From an uncultured Desulfobacterales bacterium (GTDB lineage Bacteria > Desulfobacterota > Desulfobacteria > Desulfobacterales > SpSt-501): 64,000 nt of DNA. The stretch spans positions 24,431-88,430 of the forward strand of contig CALIUY010000018.1 of NCBI GenBank assembly GCA_938048455.1, written 5' to 3'. The position numbers and the translations under genes are program-made. The notes under the pieces are model-generated. The model had not been told where the DNA came from. It saw nothing but the letters and a program-made list of their open reading frames with translations, and did not search any database. Positions 18,286 through 26,774 of this stretch are shown here, one piece after another (the stretch's first letter is position 1; each line of letters begins with the position of its first letter).

Positions 18286-19260
18286 ATGGAGACGATGGTG
18301 CTGCGGTTTCCCGTTTCCGGCGTCGAAACCTTCTGGTTTCTCCCGCCCCTCGTCGCCCTCGCCGTCTCCACCCTCACCTCCATGGGCGGCGTTTCGGGGG
18401 CGTTTCTGCTGCTCCCCTTCCAGGTGAGCGTGCTCCACTACAGCTCGCCCTCGGTCAGCGCCACGAACTTCGTCTACAACATCGTCGCCATCCCGAGCGG
18501 CGTCTACCGCTACATCCGCGAAGGGCGCATGGCCTGGCCGCTCACCTGGATCGTGATCGTCGGCACGCTCCCGGGGGTGCTGATCGGCTATTACCTGCGC
18601 GTCCTCTATCTGCCGGATCCGCAGGCCTTCAAGCTCTTCGTCGGCCTGGTCCTGCTCTACATCGGGGGCCGCCTGCTCTGGGACCTCACCCCTCGCTCGC
18701 AAAAGGGGAAACAGGACATGAAGGCCCTCGAGCAGCGCTTTCAGGAGCAGGTGAAGCGCTTGAAAACGGAGCGGGCGACGAAAATCGCCGCCGGGCTGCC
18801 CGCGGAGGCGGTCGTGCGCACGATCTCCTTCACCGCCCGCCGGGTGGTGTATGAGTTTTGGGGGGAGCGCTTTTCCTACTCTACGCCGGGGATGTTCGCG
18901 CTCGCCCTGTTCGTGGGCGTGATCGGCGGCACCTACGGAATCGGCGGCGGGGCGATCATCGCGCCCTTCTGCGTCGCCGTCTTTCGCCTGCCGGTCTACA
19001 CCGTCGCCGGCGCGGCGCTCATGGGCACCTTTCTCACCTCGATCGCCGGCGTCTTTTTTTACAGCGTCATCCCCGCCCAGGCCGGTCTCGCGACCCGGCC
19101 CGACTGGCTGCTCGGCGCCCTGTTCGGGGCCGGGGGCTTCGCGGGCATGTATCTCGGGGCCCGGCTGCAGAAATACGTCCCCCAGCTGGCGATCAAGGGG
19201 CTCCTCGGCGTCCTGATCGTGTTCCTCGCCCTGCGCTACATCACCCAGTTCTTCGGGTAG
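18286..19260 (+). CDS. TSUP family permease, TunR-controlled
   Basis: This 324-residue membrane protein has half-repeats around residues 20-130 (TSMGGVSGAFLLLPFQ) and 205-324 (GTYGIGGGAIIAPFC), joined by a charged cytoplasmic helix of about 60 residues. Its divergence from a TunR gene, with a shared operator-like repeat, suggests a role in molybdate/tungstate or sulfur-oxyanion homeostasis, as reported for TunR-repressed TSUP transporters. The ATG at 18286 has AGGAGG five bases upstream. Its stop overlaps the convergent nth gene by 20 bases. Confidence 0.9.
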   Translation: METMVLRFPVSGVETFWFLPPLVALAVSTLTSMGGVSGAFLLLPFQVSVLHYSSPSVSATNFVYNIVAIPSGVYRYIREGRMAWPLTWIVIVGTLPGVLIGYYLRVLYLPDPQAFKLFVGLVLLYIGGRLLWDLTPRSQKGKQDMKALEQRFQEQVKRLKTERATKIAAGLPAEAVVRTISFTARRVVYEFWGERFSYSTPGMFALALFVGVIGGTYGIGGGAIIAPFCVAVFRLPVYTVAGAALMGTFLTSIAGVFFYSVIPAQAGLATRPDWLLGALFGAGGFAGMYLGARLQKYVPQLAIKGLLGVLIVFLALRYITQFFG

Positions 19261-20026
19261 CGCCCCTCACGGAGCCTCCTCCTCGGGGCAATGTCGTCGC
19301 GGGAGCTTTCCGGCGCCCCCGAAGGGCTTGGGGCGCCGGGAGCGCCGAATCCGCAGGCGTTTTTCCGACGTAGGGGCAGATCGAACCCAAGGGGCATTCC
19401 GGGCAGCGCGGCCTGCGGGCCGTGCACGTCTCGCGGCCGAAGAAGACCAGCCGGAGCGAAAAGGCGCTCCATTCGCGTCGCGGGACGATCGCCATCAGGT
19501 CCTGCTCGATCCGACGCGGGTCGCGGTGCACGGTCAGCCCGAGCCGCCGGGAAATCCGCGCCACGTGGGTGTCGACCACGATGCCGGGGACGCCGAAGGC
19601 GGCCCCGAGGACGACGTTCGCCGTCTTGCGGCCCACGCCGGGGAGCCGCACCAGTTCCTCGAGCGTGCGCGGCACCTCGCCGCCGTGCCCGGCGAGGAGC
19701 GCCCGACAGCAGGCCTTGAGGTTCCGGGCCTTGTTCCGGTAAAAGCCCGTGGACCGCACGAGCGCCTCGATCCGCGAAAGGGGGGCGCTGGCGAAGTCCC
19801 GCGGACCGGGCAGCTCCCGGAAGAGCGCGGGGGTGACCCGGTTGACCTGGCGGTCGGTGCACTGCGCCGAGAGGATGGTCGCGATCAGCAGCTCGAAAGG
19901 ACTGCGGTGCAAAAGCTGCGGCCGCACCTCGGGATAGCGCGCCCGGAGCACGGCGCGCACGCGGTCGGCTCGGCGACGCACGAAAGCGGGCGACGAGCGG
20001 CTCCGGAGCGGGACGACGGCTTGCAT
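19241..20026 (-). CDS. nth: Endonuclease III
   Basis: This 261-residue DNA glycosylase/AP lyase acts on oxidised pyrimidines. The helix-hairpin-helix LPGVGRKTANVVL carries the catalytic Lys, the catalytic Asp follows in IVVDTHV, and a 4Fe-4S loop with C-x6-C-x2-C-x5-C spacing lies near residues 204-220. A basic 40-residue C-terminal tail exceeds the usual 211 residues of the E. coli enzyme. GGAGG is four bases before the ATG. Its 3' end overlaps the TSUP gene on the other strand. Confidence 0.94.
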   Translation of the reverse strand: MQAVVPLRSRSSPAFVRRRADRVRAVLRARYPEVRPQLLHRSPFELLIATILSAQCTDRQVNRVTPALFRELPGPRDFASAPLSRIEALVRSTGFYRNKARNLKACCRALLAGHGGEVPRTLEELVRLPGVGRKTANVVLGAAFGVPGIVVDTHVARISRRLGLTVHRDPRRIEQDLMAIVPRREWSAFSLRLVFFGRETCTARRPRCPECPLGSICPYVGKTPADSALPAPQALRGRRKAPATTLPRGGGSVRGATRRTG

Positions 20027-20117
20027 CGGACCTCCGAAAGATTACGTTAGCCGGCGGGGGGCTTCCGGCCGGGGCGTTATGGTGGACTTCGGCGGGGATC
20101 CCCGTCAAGAGGTTTTC

Positions 20118-21113
20118 ATGACCGATTCCGAAAAGAGGATCCGCGCGCTGGGGCTCTGCTCCGGCGGCCTGGACAGCATGCTCGCGGGACTCGTGCTGCG
20201 CGCCCAGGGGATCGCGGTCGAATGGGTGAGCTTCGAGACGCCGTTTTTCGATGCGCGCAAGGCGCGCCGCGCCTCCCGTCTGACCGGGATCCCCCTGACG
20301 GTGCTTGCCATCACCGACCGCTACCTCCCCATGCTCCGCAACCCGCCGGCCGGCTACGGCAAGCGCATGAACCCCTGCATGGACTGCCACAGCCTGATGT
20401 TCCGCATCGCGGGCGAATTGCTTCGCGAGCGCGGCTTCGACTTCCTGTTCAGCGGCGAGGTCCTCGGCCAGCGGCCGATGTCGCAGACCCTGCCTTCGCT
20501 GCGTTACGTGGAAAAACACTCCGGCATGGGGGGCCTGATCCTGCGGCCGCTCAGCGCAAAACTCCTGCCGGAGACCCTCCCCGAGCGGCGCGGCTGGGTC
20601 GACCGGGAGCGGCTGCTCGCCATCCGCGGCCGCGGCCGCAAGGAGCAGATCGCGCTCGCCCGCACCTTCGGCATCTCCGAATACCCCGCCCCGGCGGGGG
20701 GCTGTCTGCTCACGGACAAGGGGTTCAGCCGGCGCCTGCAGGATCTCTTCGGGCACGGCGCGGTCGGCACCGAAGCCGAATTGCAGCTTCTGAAGTCCGG
20801 GCGGCACTTCCGGCTGCACCCTCAGGCCAAGCTGATCGTCGGCCGGAGCGAAAAGGAAAACGAGTTCCTGCTGCGCTGGCGGGATCCCGCACGCGATATC
20901 GTGCTGGACGTGCGCGATCACCCCAGCCCCATCGGCCTGGTGCAGGGCCAGGCGGACGAAGAAATCCTGCGGCGGGCGGCCGCGATCTGCCTGGGCTACA
21001 CCCGCGCGCCGCGATCGCAGGCTTCCGTGGTGGTCGTGACCCGGCCCGCGGGCCGGGAAGAAATTTCCGTGCCGCCGCTTGCGCCCGAGGAATCGAAACG
21101 CTGGCTGCTTTAA
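20118..21113 (+). CDS. PP-loop tRNA thiolation-like protein
   Basis: This 331-residue protein opens with a PP-loop (LCSGGLDSMLA) that adenylates a substrate using ATP, as in MnmA and ThiI. A CMDCH motif near residue 95 may bind zinc, iron or sulfur. The segment PAGGCLLTDKGFSRRLQDL is typical of the deltaproteobacterial group annotated as 2-thiouridylate-synthase-like. The C-terminal 100 residues resemble the NFACT-R (DUF814) nucleic-acid-binding module. tRNA modification is the likely role but the position is unknown. The ATG at 20118 is preferred over an upstream in-frame one because AAGAGG precedes it. It overlaps rlmN by 4 bases, tail to tail. Confidence 0.8.
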   Translation: MTDSEKRIRALGLCSGGLDSMLAGLVLRAQGIAVEWVSFETPFFDARKARRASRLTGIPLTVLAITDRYLPMLRNPPAGYGKRMNPCMDCHSLMFRIAGELLRERGFDFLFSGEVLGQRPMSQTLPSLRYVEKHSGMGGLILRPLSAKLLPETLPERRGWVDRERLLAIRGRGRKEQIALARTFGISEYPAPAGGCLLTDKGFSRRLQDLFGHGAVGTEAELQLLKSGRHFRLHPQAKLIVGRSEKENEFLLRWRDPARDIVLDVRDHPSPIGLVQGQADEEILRRAAAICLGYTRAPRSQASVVVVTRPAGREEISVPPLAPEESKRWLL

Positions 21114-22150
21114 TTTGCCGCGGGGGCCCGCCGGCCGCGCAGCTGCCCGCAGGCGGCCAGGATATCTTCCCCCTTGCTGCGGCGGATGATCGCCGTGTAG
21201 CGGGCCTCGAGCAGCACCTTCTGGAAAGCGAGGATCTTTTCCTCCGCCGGCCGGGCGAAGGCACATCCCGGGTGCGGGTTGAAAGGAATGAGGTTCACCT
21301 TGCAGCGCAGCGGCGCAAGCAGGCGGCAGAGCCTGCGGGCGTCCGCGGGCGAATCGTTCACGTCCCGAAGGAGGATGTACTCGAAGGTCAGGCGCCGGCC
21401 GGGAGGAAGGGGGTAGCGGCGGCAGGCCGCGAGCAGTTCGCCGAGCGGCCAGAGGCGGTTGATGGGCATGAGACGGCTGCGGGTCGCGTCGTCCGCGGCG
21501 TTGAGGGAGACGGCGAGGCTCACCCGGCTGGCGCGGCCGAAGGCGATCATCTGCGGCACCAGCCCCGCGGTGGACACCGTGATCCGCCGCGCCGCAAAGC
21601 CCATCCCGATCTCGGCGTCGGTGAGAAGCGAAAGCGCCTGCAGCAGGGGTTCGAGGTTCGCCAGCGGCTCGCCCATGCCCATGAAGACAAGGTTCGTCAA
21701 GCGCTCGGGCTCCGCCATCGCCCGGCGTACGGCGAGCACCTGCCCCACGATCTCCGCCGGGCGCAGGTTTCTCCGCAAGCCGCCGCGGCCGGTCAGACAA
21801 AAACGGCAGCCTTGGGCGCAGCCCGCCTGGCTGGAGACGCAGAGCGTGAAGTGACCGCGCTCGGGCAAAAGCACGCCTTCGATCGTCTCGCCGTCCTCCA
21901 AGCCGAAGAGGAATTTCTCCGTGCCGTCCATCGCGACGAGCCGCTCCCGGATCATCGGCGGCGCGATGCGGAAGTGTTCCGCGAGCAACACCCGCAGCTC
22001 CCGCGAAAGGTCGGTCATCGCCTCGAAATCGGTGACTCCCCGCGCATAGACCCAGCGCAAAACCTGCGCGGCCCGCCAGGCGGGAAGACCGCGCGCGGCG
22101 AGCCAGACCGCCAGCTCTTCGCGGGAAAGATCCAAAAGATCGCAGGGCAC
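21110..22150 (-). CDS. rlmN: Dual-specificity 23S rRNA/tRNA adenine-C2 methyltransferase
   Basis: This radical SAM enzyme methylates A2503 of 23S rRNA and A37 of some tRNAs. It has the cluster motif CAQGCRFC (C-x3-C-x2-C), the SAM-contact region MGMGEPLAN, and the catalytic C-terminal Cys in EDILAACGQL. At 346 residues it is of normal length. The GTG at 22150 is chosen because GAGGAGG lies nine bases upstream; an in-frame TTG 36 bases further up has no such site. Confidence 0.94.
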   Translation of the reverse strand: MPCDLLDLSREELAVWLAARGLPAWRAAQVLRWVYARGVTDFEAMTDLSRELRVLLAEHFRIAPPMIRERLVAMDGTEKFLFGLEDGETIEGVLLPERGHFTLCVSSQAGCAQGCRFCLTGRGGLRRNLRPAEIVGQVLAVRRAMAEPERLTNLVFMGMGEPLANLEPLLQALSLLTDAEIGMGFAARRITVSTAGLVPQMIAFGRASRVSLAVSLNAADDATRSRLMPINRLWPLGELLAACRRYPLPPGRRLTFEYILLRDVNDSPADARRLCRLLAPLRCKVNLIPFNPHPGCAFARPAEEKILAFQKVLLEARYTAIIRRSKGEDILAACGQLRGRRAPAAN

Positions 22151-22221
22151 GGCTTCAAACCTCCTCACGCCGCCTTTTGCCCGCAAGAGGCGGGCGCAGA
22201 AAGGAAAAACGGGCTTTTTCC

Positions 22222-22250
22222 TTGACTTAACATCGATGGCATTGTAATTT
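22222..22250 (+). promoter_or_regulatory. Promoter of the ffh-rpsP translation operon
   Basis: TTGACT (22222-22227) and TAATTT (22245-22250) with exactly 17 bases between them form a good sigma-70 promoter ending 26 bases before the ffh ATG, in a notably AT-rich stretch. Confidence 0.75.
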
Positions 22251-22276
22251 CAAGATTTTACAGAGAGTATAGAGCG

Positions 22277-23599
22277 ATGTTCGAGCAACTCAGCGAAAAA
22301 CTCGAAACGGTCTTCAAAAAGCTCCGCGGCCACGGCCGGCTGACCGAGGCGAACATCGAGGAGGGCTTGCGCGAGGTGCGCCTCGCCCTGCTCGAAGCCG
22401 ACGTCCATTACCGCGTCGTCAAGCAGTTCATCGACCAGGTGCGGACGCGGGCTCTCGGCCAAGAGGTGCTGGCGAGCCTCACCCCCGGCCAGCAGGTCGT
22501 GAAGATCGTGCACGAGACCCTCACCGAGCTGATGGGCTCTCAGAACGCGGCCCTTCGTCTTTCCGGGTCCCCGCCCGCCGCCGTCATGCTGGTCGGGCTC
22601 CAGGGCTCCGGCAAAACCACGACCGCGGCCAAGCTCGCCCTGCGGCTGCGCAAGGAGGGCCGCCACCCGCTCCTCGTTCCCGCCGACGTTTACCGGCCGG
22701 CGGCGATCGAGCAGCTTCGCCTCCTGGGCGACCAGCTCGGCATCCCGGTGTTCCCCTCGCGGCCCGAACAGGATCCCGTCGCGATCTGCCTCGAAGCGAA
22801 GGCCCAGGCTTTCCAGCGCCGCGCGGACACGCTGCTGCTCGACACCGCCGGCCGCCTGCACATCGACGAGGAGCTCATGGCCGAGCTCGGCCGCATCCAC
22901 GAGGCCTTGCGACCGGGGGACATCCTTTTCGTGGCCGATGCCATGACCGGCCAGGACGCGGTCAACAGCGCCCGGGCGTTCAACGAGCGGCTCGATCTCA
23001 CCGGCGTAATCCTCACCAAGATGGACGGCGACGCCCGGGGCGGAGCGGCGCTCTCGATCCGCGCGATCACGGGCAAGCCGATCCTCTTCCTCGGGGTCGG
23101 CGAGAAGCCGACGGCCCTGGAGCCTTTTCACCCCGAGCGCATCGCCTCGAGCATCCTCGGAATGGGGGATGTCCTGGGCTTCATCGAGAAGGCCCGGGAG
23201 GCGGTGGATCAGAAGAAAGCCCTCGAGCTGCAAAAGAAGCTGCGCAAGAACGAGTTCACGCTCGAGGACTTCCGCGACCAGCTCCGGCAGGTACGCCGTA
23301 TGGGATCGATCGCGGATTTGCTCAAAATGATCCCCGGAATGGGAAAGATCAAACATCTCAAGGATCTCGAGGTCGACGACCGCGAATTCGTGCGCATCGA
23401 GGCGATCATCAACTCCATGACCCCGGAGGAGCGCCGCAACCACCGCATCATCAACGGCAGCCGGCGGCGACGGATCGCGGCCGGCAGCGGAACCCGCGTT
23501 CAGGACGTGAACGGTCTGCTCAAGAACTACGACCAGATGCTCAAGATGATCAAGAAAGTTCAATCCGGCGGCCTCCGCCGCGGAATGCCGCCCTTTTAA
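22277..23599 (+). CDS. ffh: Signal recognition particle GTPase
   Basis: Ffh binds signal sequences on ribosomes and SRP RNA and docks with FtsY. The N-domain (1-90), G-domain with [20 protein letters not shown] and [10 protein letters not shown], and the Met-rich M-domain (from about 300) are all present. SRP RNA contacts lie in [12 protein letters not shown]. The length of 440 is normal. It heads the translation block and is followed by rpsP after 16 bases. Confidence 0.96.
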   Translation: MFEQLSEKLETVFKKLRGHGRLTEANIEEGLREVRLALLEADVHYRVVKQFIDQVRTRALGQEVLASLTPGQQVVKIVHETLTELMGSQNAALRLSGSPPAAVMLVGLQGSGKTTTAAKLALRLRKEGRHPLLVPADVYRPAAIEQLRLLGDQLGIPVFPSRPEQDPVAICLEAKAQAFQRRADTLLLDTAGRLHIDEELMAELGRIHEALRPGDILFVADAMTGQDAVNSARAFNERLDLTGVILTKMDGDARGGAALSIRAITGKPILFLGVGEKPTALEPFHPERIASSILGMGDVLGFIEKAREAVDQKKALELQKKLRKNEFTLEDFRDQLRQVRRMGSIADLLKMIPGMGKIKHLKDLEVDDREFVRIEAIINSMTPEERRNHRIINGSRRRRIAAGSGTRVQDVNGLLKNYDQMLKMIKKVQSGGLRRGMPPF

Positions 23600-23615
23600 C
23601 CCAAGGAGAGTTCCC

Positions 23616-23870
23616 ATGGCAGTCAAGATCCGACTCGCGCGCCACGGCGCAACCAAGCGGCCCTACTATCGCATCGTGGTCGCCGACAGCGAAACCAAAC
23701 GCGACGGCCGCTTCCTCGAAAACGTCGGCACCTACGACCCCAAGGCGGACCCGGCCCGCGTCACCTTCAAGAGCGAACGCGTGCGCTACTGGCTCGAGCG
23801 TGGAGCGATCCCCACCGATACCGTCCGCAGTCTGCTGAAAAAACAAGGCCTGCTCGCCCGGCCGGCCTGA
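23616..23870 (+). CDS. rpsP: Small ribosomal subunit protein bS16
   Basis: The 84-residue protein starts [20 protein letters not shown], the standard bS16 beginning, and ends after the conserved [25 protein letters not shown] lies before the ATG. It is co-transcribed with ffh and rimM. Confidence 0.97.
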   Translation: MAVKIRLARHGATKRPYYRIVVADSETKRDGRFLENVGTYDPKADPARVTFKSERVRYWLERGAIPTDTVRSLLKKQGLLARPA

Positions 23871-23895
23871 GCCGGACGGGCGCAGGCGCCATCTT

Positions 23896-23920
23896 CATCC
23901 CCCCCTTCACCGCGGGGATG
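23896..23920 (+). other. Stem-loop between rpsP and rimM
   Basis: CATCCCC and GGGGATG are separated by 11 bases in the 78-base gap where many relatives carry a small KH-domain gene. There is no T-run, so it is not a clear terminator. It could affect the relative expression of rpsP and rimM. Confidence 0.4.
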
Positions 23921-23948
23921 GGGGCCCGATCCGATCAGCGAGCAGCCG

Positions 23949-24461
23949 GTGGGCGAACCCTCCCAGCTTTGCCTGGGCCGTATCGTCGGCGTCCACGGGA
24001 TCCGGGGCGGCCTGAAATTGCTCTCCTACGCCGAGTCCCCGGCGGTCTTCACGCCCGGGCGGCGCGTGCGGCTGCGGGATGCGCAAGGCGCAGAGGCCCG
24101 GTTCACCCTTCGCGAGGTGCGCCCGCGCAAGGGCGGTCTCGTCCTTTACCTCGAAGAGGTCCAAGACCGCGCAACGGCCGAGGGCCTTTGGGGCCGGGAT
24201 CTTTTCGTCGAGCGCGACGAACTTCCGCCCCTGCCCGAGGGCACCTACTACTGGGAGGATCTGATCGGGCTTTCGGTCTTCGAGGCCGACGGGCGCTTTC
24301 TCGGCCGCCTCACTTCCATCCTCCCCACGGGGAGCAACGACGTCTACATCGTCCGCGACGCGCAGCGGGAAATCCTCGTTCCGGCGCTCGCCGCGGTGAT
24401 CCGGGAAGTGGACCTCGCCTCCGGGCGCATGGTGGTCGCGCTGCCCGAGGGGCTCGCCTAG
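23949..24461 (+). CDS. rimM: Ribosome maturation factor RimM
   Basis: This 170-residue protein helps 30S assembly by binding uS19. The RimM N-terminal barrel is marked by LGRIVGVHGIRGGLKL, and the PRC-barrel by YYWEDLIGLSVFEADG, SNDVYIV and ILVPALAAVIREVD. It starts with GTG at 23949; the ribosome site is weak. Next comes trmD after 16 bases. Confidence 0.94.
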   Translation: MGEPSQLCLGRIVGVHGIRGGLKLLSYAESPAVFTPGRRVRLRDAQGAEARFTLREVRPRKGGLVLYLEEVQDRATAEGLWGRDLFVERDELPPLPEGTYYWEDLIGLSVFEADGRFLGRLTSILPTGSNDVYIVRDAQREILVPALAAVIREVDLASGRMVVALPEGLA

Positions 24462-24477
24462 CGGAAGGTCCTCACGC

Positions 24478-25329
24478 ATGCGCATCGTGGTGCTGTCCAT
24501 ATTCCCCCAGATGTTCCCCTCCTTTTTCGCTCACGGCATGGTCCGGCTCGCCTGCGAGCGGGGGCTTCTCGATCCCGAGGTGATCGATCCGCGCGCGTTC
24601 GCCCCCGGTCCCCACCGCACGACCGACGACCGCCCCTACGGGGGGGGAAGCGGGATGGTGATGAAGCCCGAGCCGCTCGCCGCGGCGCTTCGCCGCGCCC
24701 GCGGGCTGGCCCCGGGCGCCGCGGCCATTCTCTTGAGCGCCCAGGGGCTGCCCCTGACCCAGGAGCGGGCCGCCGCGCTGTCCCGGCGCGAGGCCTTGAT
24801 TCTCGTCTGCGGACGCTACGAGGGAGTGGACGACCGCCTCTGCGGGGAGGAGATCGCCGAGGAGATCTCGATCGGGGATTACGTCCTGAGCGGGGGCGAG
24901 GTGGCGGCGATGGTGGTGATCGACGCCGTCGTCCGGCTGCTTCCGGGGGTTCTGGGCAGCCCGACGTCGGCCGCCGGCGACTCCTTCGTCGACGGCCTTC
25001 TCGAGTATCCCCACTACACGCGGCCGGCCGTGTTTGAGGGGCGCGCCGTGCCCGAGGTTCTGAAGAGCGGGGACCATCGCCGGATCGCGCGTTGGCGCAA
25101 GGAGGCTTCCCTGTGGCGCACCCTCGCCCACCGGCCCGAGCTGTTGCGGGGACGGCCGCTGGACGAAGAAGAACGGGCGATCCTGCGCAGCATGCAGACG
25201 ACCCTCGAGGAGATTCTTCCTCCGGAGATTCCCCGCGAGCCGCTCCCCCGGCGGAAGGGAGCGATAGACCGTAGGCGAAAGCCAGCCCAACGCAAATTTT
25301 CATTGACGGATGGTGAAGCGGCGGAGTAA
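24478..25329 (+). CDS. trmD: tRNA (guanine-37-N1)-methyltransferase
   Basis: This SPOUT-family enzyme makes m1G37. Its motifs are GGGSGMVMKPEP, LSAQGLPLTQ, CGRYEGVDDR and IGDYVLSGGE, the last forming the trefoil knot that binds SAM. At 283 residues it is 30-40 residues longer than typical; the extra basic tail overlaps the rplS promoters, so the tail may be tolerated rather than functional. GGAAGG precedes the ATG. Confidence 0.95.
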   Translation: MRIVVLSIFPQMFPSFFAHGMVRLACERGLLDPEVIDPRAFAPGPHRTTDDRPYGGGSGMVMKPEPLAAALRRARGLAPGAAAILLSAQGLPLTQERAAALSRREALILVCGRYEGVDDRLCGEEIAEEISIGDYVLSGGEVAAMVVIDAVVRLLPGVLGSPTSAAGDSFVDGLLEYPHYTRPAVFEGRAVPEVLKSGDHRRIARWRKEASLWRTLAHRPELLRGRPLDEEERAILRSMQTTLEEILPPEIPREPLPRRKGAIDRRRKPAQRKFSLTDGEAAE

Positions 25330-25336
25330 ATTGACA
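25303..25336 (+). promoter_or_regulatory. Tandem promoter elements before rplS
   Basis: TTGACG (25303-25308) with TAAATT (25327-25332) 18 bases on forms one promoter, and a second -35-like TTGACA (25331-25336) overlaps its end. They sit across the last codons and stop of trmD, in an AT-rich patch, and would give rplS and the downstream genes an independent start. Confidence 0.6.
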
Positions 25337-25377
25337 AATTCTGGACAAGTTACTTTTCTGATGCAAGGAGTCCGGCG

Positions 25378-25725
25378 ATGAACCCGATCGAGCTGCTCGA
25401 GCGCGAACAGATGCGGATGGACATCCCCGATTTCCTGCCCGGGGATACCGTCAAGGTTCACGTGAAGATCAAGGAGGGCGAGAAGGAGCGCCTCCAGGCC
25501 TTCCAGGGGGTCGTGATCAGCCGCCGCGGCGGCGCCATGAGCGCGACCTTCACCGTGCGCAAGGTTTCCTACGGGGTGGGCGTCGAGAGGATCTTTCCCT
25601 TGCACTCGCCGGCGATCGACCGTGTGGAAATCGTCAGCCGCGGACGCGTACGGCGGGCGAAACTCTACTACCTGAGAAACCTCAAGGGCAAAGCGGCGCG
25701 CATCCGCGAAAAACGCACGGCCTGA
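25378..25725 (+). CDS. rplS: Large ribosomal subunit protein bL19
   Basis: The 115-residue protein carries [48 protein letters not shown] and the closing [18 protein letters not shown], all typical of bL19 at the 30S-50S interface. CAAGGAG precedes the ATG. Confidence 0.97.
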   Translation: MNPIELLEREQMRMDIPDFLPGDTVKVHVKIKEGEKERLQAFQGVVISRRGGAMSATFTVRKVSYGVGVERIFPLHSPAIDRVEIVSRGRVRRAKLYYLRNLKGKAARIREKRTA

Positions 25726-25777
25726 AGCGGGCGTCTCCGAGGGGGACATCCGTTCCTTTCCGCGGAGGTGCCGGGCC

Positions 25778-26434
25778 ATGCCCATCGATCTGCGGGCCTT
25801 CGAGGAGGAGGCGCACGCGTCCGGTTTCCGCCGTGTGGCGGGGGTCGACGAGGCGGGCCGCGGGCCGCTCGCCGGCCCGGTGGTGGCCGCCGCCGTGATC
25901 TTGCCGCCCGGTTTTGTGCATCCCGGAATCGACGATTCCAAGCGTCTCCGCCCGTCACGGCGGGAATCCCTCTACGGGCGGATCTACGAGGCGGCCGAGG
26001 CGATCGGCATCGGGATCGTCGATGCCCGCGAAATCGACCGCGTGAACATCTTGCAGGCCGCGCTCGCGGCCATGGCGATGGCCGTGGAAAACCTCGATCC
26101 CCCTGCCGACCGTCTGCTGGTCGACGGCCCTTTTCCGCTTCCCCTTTCGATCCCCCAGCGGCCGATCCCCGGCGGGGACGGCTTATGCCTTTCGATCGCC
26201 GCCGCCTCGATCATCGCCAAGGTGACGCGCGACCGGCTGATGGCGGTTTACGACACCCAGTTTCCCGGCTGGGACTTCGCCCGGCACAAGGGTTACCCCA
26301 CGGCGGAGCACCGCGCGGCGATCCGCCGCCAGGGCTGCTCGCCCATCCACCGACGATCCTTCCGCGGCGTGCGCGAGGCGCTTGCGGAGCGGGAGCAGGA
26401 CGGCCATGGCGGATGCCCGCCCCGAGCTCGCTAA
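25778..26434 (+). CDS. rnhB: Ribonuclease HII
   Basis: It removes RNA from RNA-DNA hybrids, including single misincorporated ribonucleotides. The catalytic Asp-Glu pair is in AGVDEAGRGPLAGPVVAA, the next Asp lies in LLVDGP, and DSKRLRPSRR is the usual substrate-binding segment. The length of 218 is typical. It overlaps the following gene by 29 bases, indicating tight coupling. Confidence 0.94.
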   Translation: MPIDLRAFEEEAHASGFRRVAGVDEAGRGPLAGPVVAAAVILPPGFVHPGIDDSKRLRPSRRESLYGRIYEAAEAIGIGIVDAREIDRVNILQAALAAMAMAVENLDPPADRLLVDGPFPLPLSIPQRPIPGGDGLCLSIAAASIIAKVTRDRLMAVYDTQFPGWDFARHKGYPTAEHRAAIRRQGCSPIHRRSFRGVREALAEREQDGHGGCPPRAR

Positions 26435-26774
26435 GCGCGGCGAGGCGGCGGCCGCGCTGCGCCTCCAGCAGGAAGGCTACCGCATCCTGGCCGCCAACCA
26501 CCGCAGCCCGTTCGGGGAAATCGACCTCATCGCCCGCGACGGCGATACCCTGGTCTTCGTCGAGGTGAAAACGCGCCGCGGCCGCTCGGGATCCCCGAAG
26601 GAAGCCGTCACGCCGCGCAAGCAGCGCCGCCTTTCGCTTTTGGCGCTCGCCTACCTGAAAGCGCACGGCCGTCTCGATCGGCCCGCCCGCTTCGACGTGG
26701 TCGCGGTCAGCTGGGGCAAGGACGGCCCGGAGATCGAGATCGTCCGCAATGCCTTCGACCTCTGCGCCGGATAA
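26406..26774 (+). CDS. UPF0102 family nuclease-fold protein YraN
   Basis: This 122-residue protein has an endonuclease-like fold (GEIDLIARDGDTLVFVEVKTR) with the Asp, Glu and Lys of a PD-(D/E)XK site visible. Its function is not established. It lies in its usual place behind rnhB. The ATG at 26406 lies inside the rnhB 3' end. Confidence 0.9.
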   Translation: MADARPELAKRGEAAAALRLQQEGYRILAANHRSPFGEIDLIARDGDTLVFVEVKTRRGRSGSPKEAVTPRKQRRLSLLALAYLKAHGRLDRPARFDVVAVSWGKDGPEIEIVRNAFDLCAG

